Origin: Streptomyces cyaneofuscatus
GTDB taxonomy: Bacteria; Actinomycetota; Actinomycetes; Streptomycetales; Streptomycetaceae
Length of the DNA: 64,000 bases
Direction: 5' to 3'
Assembly (NCBI RefSeq): GCF_000718135.1
Contig: NZ_JOEM01000025.1
Location: 1 to 64,000, forward strand
The translations under genes were made by a program, and so were the position numbers. A model generated the notes under the pieces. The model ran no database searches. It was given only the letters and a program-made list of their open reading frames with translations, and was not told the origin of the DNA. Positions 1 to 9,134 of the stretch are shown here, in pieces (position 1 is the stretch's first letter; every line of letters begins with the position of its first letter).

Positions 1-681
1 GCCCCGCGCCCCCCGGCCCCCCTGCCGCCAGCGCCCCTGGCCGGCCCCGGCGTCGTGGTGCGGGCCCAACCCAGCCCCGGCTACGTCGGCGGCAAGGTCG
101 TCGTCACGTACACCGTGCGCAACGGCCGGAACGCCACCGCCACCGGCCTGCGGCTCCAGCTCGGCCTGCCCGGAACCATCCCGTCCGGCCCGCTCCCCGC
201 AGGCTGCACGGCCGGACTGTGCACGCTGCCCGACCTGGGACCCGGCGCCTCCACCGTCGTACGCGTCGTCCTCTCCCCGGACCGCGCGCTGCGCACGAGC
301 ATCACCGCGACGCTCACCACCACCGGCACGGACGCGAACCGGAGCGACAACCGCTCCCGCATCCCGCTGCGCATCCTCCAGCCCCGCATCATCGCGGTGC
401 CCGCCATCGGCAAGCCCGGCTTCGTCACCTCGGTGCGCGGCAAGGACTTCCCGCCCGGCGCGCCCGTGAAGCTCAGCTGGAAGCCGGGGATCACGGCGGC
501 GGCCGCGCCGACCCTGCCGAACCCGGACGGCACGTTCATCGCCCAGCTGCTCATCCTGGCCAAGGACCGGACCGGGCCGCGCGTCATCACGGCCAAGGGC
601 CCCGGCTTCTCCCCGGTCACGACGGACTTCCTCGTGGTGCTCGGCACCATCACCCCGCCGGACGAGGTGATCCGCCGATGA
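1..681 (+). CDS. Partial Ig-like/DUF11 protein of the eCIS cluster
   Basis: The frame is open from base 1, so the N-terminus lies outside the window; 226 codons are visible. A Pro/Ala-rich linker is followed by a DUF11/CARDB-type beta-sandwich (about visible residues 18-115, with a Cys pair near AGCTAGLCTL) and then a second Ig/TIG-like module ending in TDFLVV. Such modules usually act as extracellular adhesive or spacer domains. The stop overlaps the next start (ATGA at 678-681), and the next two genes are eCIS components, so I infer a structural or accessory role in that machine. No catalytic motif is visible. Its exact role is not known to me. Confidence 0.7.
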   Translation, partial: APRPPAPLPPAPLAGPGVVVRAQPSPGYVGGKVVVTYTVRNGRNATATGLRLQLGLPGTIPSGPLPAGCTAGLCTLPDLGPGASTVVRVVLSPDRALRTSITATLTTTGTDANRSDNRSRIPLRILQPRIIAVPAIGKPGFVTSVRGKDFPPGAPVKLSWKPGITAAAAPTLPNPDGTFIAQLLILAKDRTGPRVITAKGPGFSPVTTDFLVVLGTITPPDEVIRR

Positions 682-1385
682 TCCACGAAGTCGACGAAGG
701 GCTCCGGCTGTTGCTGGTCGACGCCGGGCTCGAGGAGAGCGGGGTCGACCTGGTCTTCGACGCACCGACGAAGGACTGGTCGGCCCGGCGCAACGCCCCC
801 ACCATCAGCGTCTTCCTGCACGGCATCCGCGAGGACGCGGGCAGGCGGCGCACCGGCACGGCCGAGGAGCACGACGAGAGCGGGATGGTCATCGGCTGGC
901 GCACCCCGCCGCGCTGGTTCGAGCTGACCTATCTCGTCACGGCCTGGACCAACCGCCCGCAGGACGAACACCGTCTGCTCTCCGAGGTGTTGCGCTGCCT
1001 GATGCGGCACGACACGCTGCCCGCCCCGATGCTCACCGGCAGCCTCGCCGAACTCGCCCTCACCGTGGAACTGGAGGCGGCGGGCCCGCGCACCGACGGA
1101 CCCTCGGCCTCCGACGTCTGGTCCGCGCTCGGCGGCGAGCTGAAGGCCGCGATCGACCTGCGCGTCCTCGCCCCGCTCGCCGGCGAACGGGCCCCGGCCG
1201 GACCGCCGGTCACCGAGGGCCTCGTGATGAAGGCCGCCCCCGCCGTCGACGGCACGGCGGCCGACGACCCGGGCCGCCGCCTGCGGTACGAGGGAGCGGC
1301 CGACCTGGACGCGGAAGGGTTCGCCGCGACACGGGAACGGCAGCTGCCGCCCGGCCGGCGCAAGCGGGGGAGTGCCGCGCGATGA
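678..1385 (+). CDS. DUF4255 (Pvc16-type) contractile injection system protein
   Basis: This 235-residue protein begins MIHEVDEGLRLLL and contains the DUF4255 core: NAPTISVFLHGI, then PRWFELTYLVTAWT and EDEH-type segments leading to LLSEVLRCLMRH. DUF4255 proteins (Pvc16/Afp16) cap or terminate the tube and sheath of extracellular contractile injection systems. The start is fixed by the ATGA overlap with the upstream gene at 678, and the stop overlaps the ATPase start at 1382. The C-terminal 50 residues are charged and probably disordered. The DUF4255 plus AAA+ pair is a strong signature of the end of an eCIS cluster. Confidence 0.85.
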   Translation: MIHEVDEGLRLLLVDAGLEESGVDLVFDAPTKDWSARRNAPTISVFLHGIREDAGRRRTGTAEEHDESGMVIGWRTPPRWFELTYLVTAWTNRPQDEHRLLSEVLRCLMRHDTLPAPMLTGSLAELALTVELEAAGPRTDGPSASDVWSALGGELKAAIDLRVLAPLAGERAPAGPPVTEGLVMKAAPAVDGTAADDPGRRLRYEGAADLDAEGFAATRERQLPPGRRKRGSAAR

Positions 1386-3547
1386 CGGTGGCGGAGAGCG
1401 CGCCCGGCCTCCCCGCGATGGTGGACGTCGAGGTGCTGTGGGAGCGGCTGACCCGCGTCGAGGAGCGTGTCCGGCACGCGGTGGCGGCCCGGCGCGCCAC
1501 CGACCCGGAGCCGGACGATCCGTACCGGGGGCAGTACCTCACCCCGGACGCGGTGGAACGCGTCCTGGAGTCGCGGGACGCGTTCGCGCCCGTACCTTCG
1601 TACGGTGCCGAGCCACCGTCGTACGTCACCGAGCCCGGTTCCCGGCTCGGCCGGCTGGCCCGGAGCTTCGGTCTTGCGGAGCTCGACGTGGAGCTGCTGC
1701 TGGTCGCGATGGCGCCGGACATCGACGCCCGGTTCGAGCGCCTCTACGGCTACCTCAACGACGACCTGACCCGCCGCCGCCCCGCCATCGGCCTGGCGCT
1801 GGAACTCTGCGGGCTGCCCGCGGCCGGCTCCGGCCGCTTCCGGTTCCAGCCGTCCGCCCCGCTCGTCGCGGGCGGGCTGCTGGAGGTGACGGACCCCGAA
1901 CGCCCCTTGCTCTCCCGCACGTTGAGAGTCCCCGACCGCATCACCGCTCACCTCCTCGGCGACGACGAGCCGGACGGACGGCTGCGCGGCCTGGCCCAGG
2001 TGCCCGCCCCCGGCAGCACCACCCGGAACGGCCGCGTCCACGACGACAGCACCCGGGACGACGACCGGCCCGAGGCCCACCGCATCGCCGCCGCCCTCGC
2101 CACGGGCAGCGGCCTGGTGCACCTGCTCGACCGGGGCGGCGACCCCTCCGGCCTGGCCGTCGAGGCGCTCACCGCCGCCGGCCGACGCCCCCTCGTCGTG
2201 GACATCGCGGCGCTCGCGGCGGCCGGTGACCGGGCGGCCGAGCTGGTACGGACCCTGGCGGCCGAGGCCCGCCTCACCCACGGCGGCATCGTGCTCGGCC
2301 CGCTCGAAGCGCTCGCCCCCGAACGCCCGGAGGGGGCCCGCCTGCTGGCATCCCTCTGTACGGCGGTGAGCGGCACGCCCCTGATCGCGTACGGGAAGAA
2401 GAACTGGGACCCGCTCTGGACCCGGGACAGCCCGGTCCCGGTCGCCGTCCTGCCCCCGGGCCCGGCGGGCGCGGCCCGCCGGTGGCGGCAGGCGCTCGCG
2501 GAGGCGGCCCGGTCCGTGGGGCTGCCGGACGCACAGGCGCCGGCCGACGACGACCGCCTGATCGAGGCCACCGCCTCCTACCGGCTCGACTCCGACCAGC
2601 TGCGGAAGGCCGCCACCGTCGCCTCCCGCCTCGCCGTTCTGGAGGGCCGCCCGGTCCACCCGGACGACCTGCGCACGGCGGTCCGCGCCCAGAACGGCGC
2701 CGGTCTCGAACGGCTCGCCCGCCGCATCGAGCCCGCCGTCGGCTGGGACGACCTGGTCCTGCCCCCGGCCACCCGCACCCAACTCACCGAACTCGCCCTC
2801 CGGGCCCGCCACCGCGAACAGGTGCTCGGGCAGTGGGGGATGCGGCCGGGCGGCGGCCGGGGGCGCGGGGTCATCGCCCTGTTCGCGGGCGAGTCCGGCA
2901 CCGGCAAGACCATGTCGGCCGAGGTGGTCGCCCGCGAACTGGGCATGGAGCTCTACGTCGTCGACCTCTCCACGGTGGTGGACAAGTACATCGGCGAGAC
3001 CGAGAAGAACCTGGAGCGGATCTTCGTCGAGGCCTCCGACGTCAACGGCATCCTGCTCTTCGACGAGGCCGACGCGATCTTCGGCAAGCGGTCGCAGGTC
3101 AAGGACGCCCACGACAAGCACGCCAACGTCGAGTCGGCGTACCTCCTCCAGCGCATGGAGTCCTTCGACGGGATCGCCGTGCTCACGACCAACCTCCGGG
3201 CCAACCTGGACGAGGCGTTCACCCGCCGCCTGGACGTGATCGCCGAGTTCCCGATACCGGACGCCGAGCAGCGCCTCGCCCTCTGGGACCGCTGCCTCGG
3301 CACCTCGATCCCGCGCGATCCGGCGCTGGACCTGGAGTTCTGCGCGGCCCGCTTCGAGCTGGCGGGCGGCTCGATCCGGGCCTGCGCGGTGACCGCCGCC
3401 TACCTCGCGGCGGAGTCGCGGGCCCCGCTGACCATGGACCAGCTGGTCACGGCGGTGCTCCAGGAGTACCGCAAGCTGGGGCGGCTGGTGCTGGAGAGCG
3501 AGTTCGGGCCGTGGCTGGCGAAGGAGCGGGAGCGCGGGAAGCGGTAG
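1382..3547 (+). CDS. AAA+ ATPase of the contractile injection system (Pvc15/Afp15-like)
   Basis: This is a 721-residue protein with a long N-terminal region (about 1-470) followed by one AAA+ module. Walker A is G503-ESGTGK-T510, Walker B is ILLFDEAD with D561 and E562, and a sensor/arginine-finger stretch FTRRLDVIAEFPIP follows. In eCIS clusters this ATPase is conserved and thought to act in assembly or chaperoning of the particle in the cytoplasm. It overlaps the DUF4255 gene by 4 bases, so the two are translationally coupled. It appears to be the last gene of the cluster: the next gene starts 119 bases later and belongs to another pathway. Confidence 0.85.
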   Translation: MTVAESAPGLPAMVDVEVLWERLTRVEERVRHAVAARRATDPEPDDPYRGQYLTPDAVERVLESRDAFAPVPSYGAEPPSYVTEPGSRLGRLARSFGLAELDVELLLVAMAPDIDARFERLYGYLNDDLTRRRPAIGLALELCGLPAAGSGRFRFQPSAPLVAGGLLEVTDPERPLLSRTLRVPDRITAHLLGDDEPDGRLRGLAQVPAPGSTTRNGRVHDDSTRDDDRPEAHRIAAALATGSGLVHLLDRGGDPSGLAVEALTAAGRRPLVVDIAALAAAGDRAAELVRTLAAEARLTHGGIVLGPLEALAPERPEGARLLASLCTAVSGTPLIAYGKKNWDPLWTRDSPVPVAVLPPGPAGAARRWRQALAEAARSVGLPDAQAPADDDRLIEATASYRLDSDQLRKAATVASRLAVLEGRPVHPDDLRTAVRAQNGAGLERLARRIEPAVGWDDLVLPPATRTQLTELALRARHREQVLGQWGMRPGGGRGRGVIALFAGESGTGKTMSAEVVARELGMELYVVDLSTVVDKYIGETEKNLERIFVEASDVNGILLFDEADAIFGKRSQVKDAHDKHANVESAYLLQRMESFDGIAVLTTNLRANLDEAFTRRLDVIAEFPIPDAEQRLALWDRCLGTSIPRDPALDLEFCAARFELAGGSIRACAVTAAYLAAESRAPLTMDQLVTAVLQEYRKLGRLVLESEFGPWLAKERERGKR

Positions 3548-3666
3548 GGCCTTGCGTGGCCTGCAACCACTCTCACCAGCGGCGATGTGTGGGTCGACGC
3601 CATCGCCGTACACCGTCCTCCGTTCCTAGTCTCGTCGCATTCGACGCGGTGGGAGAGGACGGACGG

Positions 3667-4437
3667 ATGAGTGTGGACAAGGTGGTCGCCGACCCGGCGG
3701 ACGCGATCGCGGACGTGCCGGCCGGGGCGTCGCTGGCGGTCGGCGGATTCGGGCTCTGCGGCATCCCCGGCGTGCTGATCCATGCCCTGCTGGAGCGGGG
3801 CGCGGGCGGGCTGCGGGTGGTGTCCAACAACTGCGGAGTGGACGACTGGGGCCTCGGCCTGCTGCTGCGGGCGGGGCTGATCTCCCGGATGACCAGCTCG
3901 TACGTGGGGGAGAACAAGGAGTTCGCCCGGCAGTACCTCCACGGTGAGCTGGAGGTGGAGCTGGTCCCCCAGGGCACCCTGGCGGAACGGCTGCGGGCCG
4001 GCGGCTCGGGCATCCCAGCGTTCTACACCCCGGCCGGTGCGGGCACCTGGATCGAGGAGGGCGGACTGCCCTGGCGGTACGGTGCCGACGGCTCGGTCGC
4101 CGTCGCCTCACCGCCCAAGGAGACCCGGGTCTTCGACGGCCGGGACCACCTCCTGGAGGAGGGCATCACCACCGACTTCGCCCTGGTCCGCGCGGCCGTC
4201 GGCGACCGGCACGGCAACCTCCGCTTCCACTCCTCCGCCCGCAACTTCAACCCGCTGGCCGCCATGGCCGGACGCGTCACGATCGCGGAGGTGGAGGAGC
4301 TGGTCGAGCCCGGCGAACTCGCCCCCGACGACATCCATCTGCCCGGGATCTTCGTCCAGCGGGTCGTCCCGGTCGCCCCCGGTGATCCGCGCGCGGAGAA
4401 GCGCGTGGAGCGCCGGACCGTACACATGGAGGCCTGA
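3667..4437 (+). CDS. scoA: 3-oxoacid CoA-transferase, subunit A
   Basis: This 256-residue protein belongs to family I CoA-transferases, alpha subunit: the glycine-rich [11 protein letters not shown] motif near residue 27 and the [12 protein letters not shown] and [13 protein letters not shown] segments are typical. The enzyme moves CoA from succinyl-CoA to a 3-oxoacid such as acetoacetate (SCOT) or 3-oxoadipate (PcaIJ); the two are hard to tell apart by sequence. The 3-hydroxybutyrate dehydrogenase and PHB hydrolases downstream favour acetoacetate. ATG 3667 follows a GGGAGAGGA ribosome site. Subunit B starts 1 base after the stop. Confidence 0.85.
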   Translation: MSVDKVVADPADAIADVPAGASLAVGGFGLCGIPGVLIHALLERGAGGLRVVSNNCGVDDWGLGLLLRAGLISRMTSSYVGENKEFARQYLHGELEVELVPQGTLAERLRAGGSGIPAFYTPAGAGTWIEEGGLPWRYGADGSVAVASPPKETRVFDGRDHLLEEGITTDFALVRAAVGDRHGNLRFHSSARNFNPLAAMAGRVTIAEVEELVEPGELAPDDIHLPGIFVQRVVPVAPGDPRAEKRVERRTVHMEA

Positions 4438-4438
4438 G

Positions 4439-5101
<663 letters not shown>

Positions 5102-5287
5102 CAGGGGGGCGCGCGCTCCCGCAACGGGTGGCGGCGCCTCGTTCCGGGCCGGGTTGTGGCGCGCACCGCCATTACCCGGCCCCGCGCGCGCTTCCTACGG
5201 TGACGGACCTCGGAGGCTCTGCGGGACAGGGCCGCCGGGGCCACGGGATCACGGGCGATCCCGTGCCGCCGCCCACGGGAGGTCACG

Positions 5288-6625
5288 TTGCCGTACGTCA
5301 CGCCATCGCACCCGGCACCATCACCAGGCAGGCCGCGACGCGGCGGGCGCTGGAGCCGCACGGTCTCCGCGCTCGCCGCCGCCGTCACGCTCGCCACCGG
5401 AGCCGCGCTGCTCAGCCCCGCCACGGAGGCCCGCGCGGCCGCCGCGCCGACCGCCGGGGCCCAGGCCGCAACTGCCGCGCCGGCTGCCGCTCCACGGGCC
5501 GCCGCCCTCGAACGGGTCGCCGACTTCGGCGCCAACCCCGGCGCCCTCACCATGTACGTCCACCGCCCCGCCGCCCTCCCCGCCAAGGCCCCCGTCGTCG
5601 TCGCCCTGCACGGCTGCACCCAGAGCGCCCAGCTCTACGCCGACAACTCCGGCCTCAACACCTTCGCCGACCGGCACGGCTTCCTGGTCGTCTACGCCGA
5701 GACCACCACCGCCAACAACGCCAACAAGTGCTTCAACTGGTTCCAGCCGGGCGACACCCGGCGGGGCCAGGGCGAGGCCGCCTCGATCCGGCAGATGGTC
5801 GCCCACGCCACCACCGCGTACGGCACCGACCCGGCCAAGGCCCACGTCACGGGCCTCTCGGCGGGCGGGGCGATGACCTCGGTGATGCTCGCCGCCTACC
5901 CGGAGGTGTTTGCCGCGGGCGCGGTGGTCGCCGGAATCCCCTACGGCTGCGGGGTCGACGTGGTCTCGGCGTTCAGCTGCATGAGCCCCGGCGCCGACCG
6001 CACCCCCGCCGCCTGGGCGCAGGCCGTACGCGACGCCCACCCCGGGTTCGCCGGACCCTGGCCGAGGGTCGCCATCTGGCACGGGGACAACGACGCGACC
6101 GTGGCCCCGAGGAACGCCGACGAGCTCCGCGACCAGTGGACGGCGGTCCACGGCCTCGGCCAGACCCCGTCCCGTACCTCCACGCTCGGCCCCAACAACA
6201 CCCGCAGGAGCGAGTACGGGCCGACCCCCGGACAGGCGGCCGTCGAGGTCGACAAGGTGCCGGGCATCGGCCATGGCACCCCGGTCGCCCCGGGCAGCGG
6301 CCCGCAGCAGTGCGGCGCCACCGGCACCCAGCACTTCATCGCCTCGATCTGCTCCAGCTACTGGATCACCGCCTTCTTCGGGCTGGACGGTACGACGACC
6401 GAGCCGCCCACCGAGCCTCCCGTGGACCCGCCCACCGAGCCCGCCGCCTGCTGGACCGCCAGCAACTACGAACACGTACGCGCGGGCCGCGCCACCACCA
6501 CCGGCGGCTACGCGTACGCGAAGGGCTCCGGCCAGAACCTCGGCCTCTACAACACCTTCGTGACCCACACCCTCAAGGAGTCCCCGGCGGGCCACTACAC
6601 GATCGCCACCGGCTCCTGCCCCTGA
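5288..6625 (+). CDS. phaZ: Secreted PHB depolymerase with substrate-binding domain
   Basis: This is a 445-residue secreted esterase. An N-terminal signal (about 1-55, with a twin-Arg stretch and an Ala-rich hydrophobic core) precedes an alpha/beta-hydrolase domain of the type 1 PHB depolymerase (LpqC) class. The oxyanion-hole region is VVALHGCTQ, the nucleophile is Ser191 in GLSAGG, the acid lies in HGDNDATV and the histidine in GIGHGTP. A Pro/Thr/Glu linker leads to a C-terminal domain of about 60 residues with CWTASNYEH, AGRA, GGY and GSGQNLGLYN. This closely fits the substrate-binding domain of extracellular short-chain polyhydroxyalkanoate depolymerases. The start is TTG 5288 behind GGGAGGT. 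The genes downstream complete the pathway. Confidence 0.85.
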   Translation: MPYVTPSHPAPSPGRPRRGGRWSRTVSALAAAVTLATGAALLSPATEARAAAAPTAGAQAATAAPAAAPRAAALERVADFGANPGALTMYVHRPAALPAKAPVVVALHGCTQSAQLYADNSGLNTFADRHGFLVVYAETTTANNANKCFNWFQPGDTRRGQGEAASIRQMVAHATTAYGTDPAKAHVTGLSAGGAMTSVMLAAYPEVFAAGAVVAGIPYGCGVDVVSAFSCMSPGADRTPAAWAQAVRDAHPGFAGPWPRVAIWHGDNDATVAPRNADELRDQWTAVHGLGQTPSRTSTLGPNNTRRSEYGPTPGQAAVEVDKVPGIGHGTPVAPGSGPQQCGATGTQHFIASICSSYWITAFFGLDGTTTEPPTEPPVDPPTEPAACWTASNYEHVRAGRATTTGGYAYAKGSGQNLGLYNTFVTHTLKESPAGHYTIATGSCP

Positions 6626-6652
6626 CCCGCTCCGACCTCAAGGAGGCCCCCC

Positions 6653-8095
6653 GTGCCACCCGCCCCCCAGAGACGCCACCGCCACCGCCCCCGCCGATGG
6701 CTCCGCCTCGCAGCCCTCGCCGCAGCCGCGCTGACCGCCTGGACGGCCGCCCCGGCCACCGCCGCACCTCCGCTCCCGGACACCGCCAAGGCCGCCGCCC
6801 CCTGCTCCCGTACCGACACGCTCAAGGTCCCGGGAGCCGCCCACCAACGGGCCTCCTGCCTCACCGAGTTGACCACCGCCGGAACCGTCGCCTCGGGCCA
6901 CACCGACCCCGCCGACTGGGCGGGCCTCACCCCGGCCGGACTGGCCACCCCCACAGGCGTCCCCGGCATCCAGATCGACGGCTACTTCCCCGACACCTCC
7001 ACCACCAACACCAACCACGGCTGGAACTACGACTCCCAGTTCGTCATCCGCCTCCCCGACCGCTGGAACGGCGGCCTGGTCGTCTCGGGCGCGCCGGGCG
7101 TACGCGAGCAGTACGCCAACGACCGGGCCTTCGGGGACTGGGCGGTCGCCAACGGCTACGCGTTCGCCGCCACCGACAAGGGCGCGACCGGCGCCGCCTT
7201 CCACCGCGACGGCGAGGCCCCCGGCGACGCCCTGGCCGAAGGCAACCACCGGGTCACCCAACTCACCCGGGCCGCCCGCCAGGTCGTCGCCCGCCGCTAC
7301 CACCGCCCGCCCGCCCGCACCCTGGCGATGGGCATGTCCAACGGCGGCTACCTGGTGCGCTGGCAGCTGGAGAACCACCCCGAGCTGTACGACGGCGGCG
7401 TCGACTGGGAAGGCACCCTCTGGCGCACCGAGGGACCGAACCTCCTCACCTTCCTGCCGCCCGCCCTGCTCCACTACCCCTCGTACGCGGCCGGCGGCGC
7501 GGGCGCCGAGCAGGCCCACCGGGCGATGAGGGCGGCGGGCTACCCGGTCGGCTCGGAGTTCCTCTGGCCCTTCCACCACCAGCACTACTGGGACCTCACC
7601 CAGCGGATCTACCGGGAGGAGCTGGACCCGGGGTTCGACGGGGCGACGGAGGCCGGGACCCCGTTCTGCGCCCCGAAAACCCCGGCCTGCGACGCCGACT
7701 ACGTCTACGCCGACCGGCCGAAGGAGGTCAGGAAGGCGGTCGCGAAGATTGCCCTCACCGGCAGGATCGGAAAACCGCTGATCAGCTTCCACGGCACCTA
7801 CGACGTGCTTCTGCCGATCTCCCGCAGCTCGGACGTGTACGCGCAACTGGTGAAGCGGGAGGGCCGGGGCCATCTCCACCGGTACTACCGGGTCGAGGCG
7901 GGCACCCATGTGGACTCGCTCGCCGACGCCTTCCCCGGCCGGGTGCGCCCCCTGGTGCCCTGCCACCGCTCGGCGGCCACCGCCCTGGAACGCTGGCTGG
8001 ACCACGGCGTACGCCCCCCGTCGAGCCGCACGCTGAAGCTGCCGGCCGGGGCGGACGCCGGGAAGCTGCTCACGTACTGCCCGCTGACCGGCTAG
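6653..8095 (+). CDS. Secreted alpha/beta-hydrolase, tannase/3-hydroxybutyrate-oligomer hydrolase-like
   Basis: This 480-residue protein has an Arg-rich then hydrophobic Ala-rich signal peptide ending near PATAAPP. The nucleophile elbow is G227-M-S229-N-G231, with Asp in the FHGTYDVLLP segment and His in EAGTHVDS. Four cysteines (one near residue 49, one pair in PFCAPKTPACD, one near the C-terminus) suggest disulfides outside the cell. Automatic annotation would say tannase/feruloyl esterase. Its position directly after the PHB depolymerase (27-base gap, AGGAGG then GTG start) suggests instead that it finishes hydrolysis of 3-hydroxybutyrate oligomers. That substrate is an inference from context. 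Confidence 0.75.
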   Translation: MPPAPQRRHRHRPRRWLRLAALAAAALTAWTAAPATAAPPLPDTAKAAAPCSRTDTLKVPGAAHQRASCLTELTTAGTVASGHTDPADWAGLTPAGLATPTGVPGIQIDGYFPDTSTTNTNHGWNYDSQFVIRLPDRWNGGLVVSGAPGVREQYANDRAFGDWAVANGYAFAATDKGATGAAFHRDGEAPGDALAEGNHRVTQLTRAARQVVARRYHRPPARTLAMGMSNGGYLVRWQLENHPELYDGGVDWEGTLWRTEGPNLLTFLPPALLHYPSYAAGGAGAEQAHRAMRAAGYPVGSEFLWPFHHQHYWDLTQRIYREELDPGFDGATEAGTPFCAPKTPACDADYVYADRPKEVRKAVAKIALTGRIGKPLISFHGTYDVLLPISRSSDVYAQLVKREGRGHLHRYYRVEAGTHVDSLADAFPGRVRPLVPCHRSAATALERWLDHGVRPPSSRTLKLPAGADAGKLLTYCPLTG

Positions 8096-8096
8096 A

Positions 8097-8132
8097 CAGT
8101 GGTGGCGGCCGCCATACCGGCCGCCTCCACTG
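8097..8132 (+). terminator. Stem-loop terminator after the secreted hydrolases
   Basis: The arms 8097-8110 and 8119-8132 pair at 13 of 14 positions around an 8-base loop, starting one base past the stop codon of the secreted hydrolase. There is no U-tract, which is usual in Streptomyces. It separates the secreted pair from the dehydrogenase gene, which has its own promoter box. Confidence 0.65.
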
Positions 8133-8170
8133 TGGCGATCCGGCCCATGGGATGTCCGGCCGGGTATCTC

Positions 8171-8176
8171 TAGCGT
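8171..8176 (+). promoter_or_regulatory. -10 box TAGCGT, probable leaderless start for the dehydrogenase
   Basis: TAGCGT fits the Streptomyces TANNNT -10 element and lies 8 bases before ATG 8185, with no Shine-Dalgarno sequence between. The transcript would therefore begin at or next to the start codon. I see no clear -35 box. Confidence 0.4.
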
Positions 8177-8184
8177 TTCCGGCC

Positions 8185-8982
8185 ATGACGAGCCAATTTC
8201 ACGCAGCGTCCGGTCCTCCCGCGCAGGGCCCCGGAGCCGTGGACCTCAGCGGGCGCACCGCCCTGGTCACCGGCGGCGGCAGCGGCATCGGACGGGCCAC
8301 CGCCGAGGCGCTCGCCGCGGCCGGGGCCCTCGTCCACGTCGCCGACCGCGACGCCGACGCCGCCAAGGCCGTCGCCGCCGCGACCGGCGGGGTGGCCCAC
8401 GTCGTGGACCTCGCCGACGCGGAGGCGGTCGGGGCGCTGCCGAGAGCCGTGGACATCCTGGTCAACAACGCCGGGCTCCAGCACGTGGCGCCCATCGAGG
8501 ACTTCCCGGCCGACCGGTTCGAGCTGATCCAGAAGGTGATGCTGACCGCCCCGTTCCTCCTGATGCGGCACTGCCTCCCGCACATGTACGCCGGAGGCTG
8601 GGGCCGGCTGGTCAACGTGTCCAGCATGCACGGCCTGCGGGCCAGCCCCTTCAAGTCCGCGTACGTCGCCGCCAAGCACGGCCTGGAGGGGCTGAGCAAG
8701 GTGGCCGCCCTGGAGGGCGCCCCGCACGGGGTGACGAGCAACTGCGTCAACCCCGGCTACGTACGGACCCCCCTGGTGGAGGGCCAGATCGCCGCCCAGG
8801 CCGCCGCGCACGGCATCCCGTCGGACGAGGTCGTCGCCGATGTCCTGCTGGACCGGTCCGCCATCAAGCGGCTGATCGAACCCGAGGAGGTGGCCGCCGT
8901 CTGCGTCTGGCTCTGCTCCCCCCACACCTCGTACATCACCGGAGCCTCCCTCCCGGTGGACGGAGGCTGGGGCGCCCGCTGA
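8185..8982 (+). CDS. bdhA: 3-hydroxybutyrate dehydrogenase (SDR family)
   Basis: This 265-residue classical short-chain dehydrogenase has the NAD-binding TGGGSGIG motif near residue 31, NNAG, a catalytic Ser in NVSSMHG, and Y160-VAA-K164. The surrounding SPFKSAYVAAKHG and the substrate-side NPGYVRTPLVEGQI closely match D-3-hydroxybutyrate dehydrogenases, and the protein ends in the usual PVDGGW. It oxidises 3-hydroxybutyrate to acetoacetate with NAD+, the step between the extracellular hydrolases and the CoA-transferase. It sits between the hydrolases and the transporter. The first 20 residues before DLSGRTALV are extra and disordered. Confidence 0.88.
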   Translation: MTSQFHAASGPPAQGPGAVDLSGRTALVTGGGSGIGRATAEALAAAGALVHVADRDADAAKAVAAATGGVAHVVDLADAEAVGALPRAVDILVNNAGLQHVAPIEDFPADRFELIQKVMLTAPFLLMRHCLPHMYAGGWGRLVNVSSMHGLRASPFKSAYVAAKHGLEGLSKVAALEGAPHGVTSNCVNPGYVRTPLVEGQIAAQAAAHGIPSDEVVADVLLDRSAIKRLIEPEEVAAVCVWLCSPHTSYITGASLPVDGGWGAR

Positions 8983-9123
8983 CCGCACGCCCCCACCGGT
9001 CTCCGGCCCCACCGAAACCGGTCGAACGACGAGCACCACCCACACCCCTCGCTCCACCCGCTCTACCTCGCATCACCCGCTCCACCCGCACCCCCGTCCC
9101 TGCCCCACCTGCCAACGAAACGC

Positions 9124-9134
9124 GGTGACTCACC
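9124..9134 (+). promoter_or_regulatory. 11-base palindrome abutting the transporter start
   Basis: GGTGACTCACC is a perfect inverted repeat (5-base arms, 1-base centre) that ends one base before ATG 9135, where a ribosome site would normally be. No Shine-Dalgarno sequence is evident. It could be a regulator site or a small hairpin over the start. Confidence 0.3.

Noticed and set aside
929..3613. Very long open frame on the minus strand opposite the AAA+ ATPase
   Set aside because: It is antisense to a gene with clear Walker motifs; its translation is Arg/Gly/Pro/Ala-rich without domains, as expected from GC-rich third positions.
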